Of a DNA stretch of 64,000 nucleotides, positions 62,942 through 64,000 are shown piece by piece. Under the pieces are notes generated by a model. It was not told where the DNA came from and did not search any database. It was given only the letters and a program-made list of their open reading frames with translations. Each line of letters starts with the position of its first letter. Position 1 is the first letter of the stretch. The translations under genes and the position numbers were made by a program. This DNA comes from Georgenia sp. M64 (GTDB taxonomy: Bacteria; Actinomycetota; Actinomycetes; Actinomycetales; Actinomycetaceae). The stretch is taken from the NCBI RefSeq assembly GCF_038049925.1, contig NZ_CP145809.1, positions 3,506,599 through 3,570,598 on the forward strand. Direction: 5' to 3'.

Positions 62942-64000
62942 ATGCGCAGCACCATCCTCACCACCCGCCGGGCACGAGCCGGAGCCGCCGTGGCCGGCCT
63001 CTCCCTCGCCCTGCCGCTGGCCGCCTGCGGCGGCACCTCGGGCGAGGCCGAGGGTGACGGCTCCGCCGCCCCCGCGGGCGACGGCGAGACCTACACCCTC
63101 ATCGCCGGGCACCAGCTCGCCGCCGACACCCCGTTCGACGAGGGCCTGGACGAGTTCGCCAGCCTGGTCGAGGAGAAGACCGAGGGCCAGGTGACCGTCG
63201 AGGTCCACCCCAACGCCGAGCTCGGCACCGAGACCGACATGTTCCAGGCCATGCAGAACGGCACCATGGACGTCGCGATCGTCGCCCCCGGCTCGATCGC
63301 CGAGTTCGTCCCGCAGGTCTCGATCCTGTCGATGCCGTTCCTCGTCACCAGCCGCGAGCAGCGCGACGAGATCATCGAGGGCCCCATCGCCGAGGAGCTC
63401 GCCGCCACGATCGAGGAGACGTCGGGCATCGTCCCGATGAGCTACTTCGGCGGTGGCGTCCGCCAGATGTTCTTCACCGAGCCGGCCGAGTCCCTCGACG
63501 ACATCCAGGGCCGCCTCTTCCGCGTCCAGCCCTCCGAGGTGCTCACCGACGCGTTCGGTGCCGTCGGGCTCGAGCCCACGGTGGTGGCCTACAACGAGCT
63601 CTACAACGCCCTGCAGACCGGCGTCGTCGAGGGCGCGGAGAACGAGTCCGTCTACATCGACAGCCAGAAGTTCTACGAGCCGGCGCCGCACATCCTCCAG
63701 ACCAACCACGAGGTCACGATCCGCCCGCTCATCATCGGGTCCCAGACGCTCGAGCGGCTGCCCGAGGACCTGCGCGAGGCGGTCCTCGAGGCCGGCGAGG
63801 AGGCCGGCGCCTTCGAGCGTGAGCTCGAGGCGCAGGTCGACGACGAGAAGCTCGCCGCCCTCGGCGAGATGGAGGGCGTGACCATCACCGAGGTCGACAC
63901 CTCCGGCGTCGAGGAGCAGGTCCGCCCGGTGTGGGAGCAGTACGCCGCCGAGTGGGGCGCCGAGGACATGCTCGAGCAGATCCTCGAGCTGCGGCAGTGA
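62942..64000 (+). CDS. TRAP transporter solute receptor, DctP family lipoprotein
   Basis: A 352-residue DctP-type receptor with lipobox LPLAAC (Cys at about residue 29). YTLIAGHQLAADTPFDEGLD and NAELGTETDMFQAMQNGTMD are typical, and LFRVQPSEVLTDAFGAVGLE holds the Arg that grips a carboxylate ligand. AELYNALQTGVVEGAENE-type motif near 220 is also conserved. The stop is the last codon of the window. The small and large membrane subunits (DctQ, DctM) are expected just beyond the right edge. An organic or sugar acid is the likely ligand. Confidence 0.93.
   Translation: MRSTILTTRRARAGAAVAGLSLALPLAACGGTSGEAEGDGSAAPAGDGETYTLIAGHQLAADTPFDEGLDEFASLVEEKTEGQVTVEVHPNAELGTETDMFQAMQNGTMDVAIVAPGSIAEFVPQVSILSMPFLVTSREQRDEIIEGPIAEELAATIEETSGIVPMSYFGGGVRQMFFTEPAESLDDIQGRLFRVQPSEVLTDAFGAVGLEPTVVAYNELYNALQTGVVEGAENESVYIDSQKFYEPAPHILQTNHEVTIRPLIIGSQTLERLPEDLREAVLEAGEEAGAFERELEAQVDDEKLAALGEMEGVTITEVDTSGVEEQVRPVWEQYAAEWGAEDMLEQILELRQ

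Overview
The window is very GC-rich DNA with dense, short-spaced genes, many four-base ATGA/GTGA start-stop overlaps, frequent GTG starts, lipoprotein-type solute-binding proteins and a DUF2530 protein. This points to a high-GC Gram-positive actinobacterium, most likely a saprophytic Micrococcales such as the Cellulomonas/Georgenia group (inference). No rRNA, tRNA, CRISPR array or phage genes were seen. The only mobile element is one IS3-type insertion near 39.3-40.8 kb.

The layout is a series of carbohydrate-uptake and catabolism islands. (1) 1-7.1 kb, minus strand: FGGY kinase, DUF2291 protein, ribose-type (CUT2) ABC transporter, TIM-barrel isomerase and a gene cut by the window edge; divergent from it is a ribokinase-ribose pyranase pair (7.2-8.5 kb). 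(2) 8.5-10.4 kb: a frameshifted CPA1 cation/proton antiporter and a Csp3-like copper-storage protein. (3) 11-18.8 kb: a large Ig-like repeat protein divergent from an operon of membrane glucan synthase (GT2), HlyD-like adaptor and GH81 endo-beta-1,3-glucanase lipoprotein, which looks like a beta-1,3-glucan (curdlan-type) exopolysaccharide system. (4) 19.1-28 kb: SIS isomerase, second CUT2 transporter, ribulokinase-type kinase, SorC-family regulator and transaldolase. Perfect GCTCATATGAGC palindromes sit at the regulator start codon and before the transaldolase. (5) 28-38.7 kb: ROK kinase, two Gfo/Idh/MocA oxidoreductases, TIM-barrel isomerase, Dpp/Opp-type ABC transporter with a permease-ATPase fusion, and a ROK repressor.

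(6) 40.8-56.7 kb: nanE and a ROK kinase, a secreted beta-propeller protein, a LacI regulator with two matching operators, an FAD oxidoreductase, a CUT1 transporter without its own ATPase, a secreted double beta-helix protein and a secreted DUF4127 protein, the last two both carrying discoidin-like C-termini. This is a sugar or polysaccharide utilisation locus with several uncharacterised enzymes. (7) 56.8-64 kb: a secreted subtilase with C-terminal repeats, an AGE-family epimerase coupled to an enoyl-CoA hydratase and a CoA-transferase, and a TRAP-type solute receptor ending at the window edge.

Three separate ABC operons carry a strong GC-rich hairpin directly after the binding-protein gene, two of them almost identical in sequence. 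This would let the binding protein be made in excess over the membrane subunits (inference from operon logic). Substrates are not proven for any transporter; functional names rest on recognisable motifs and gene context only.
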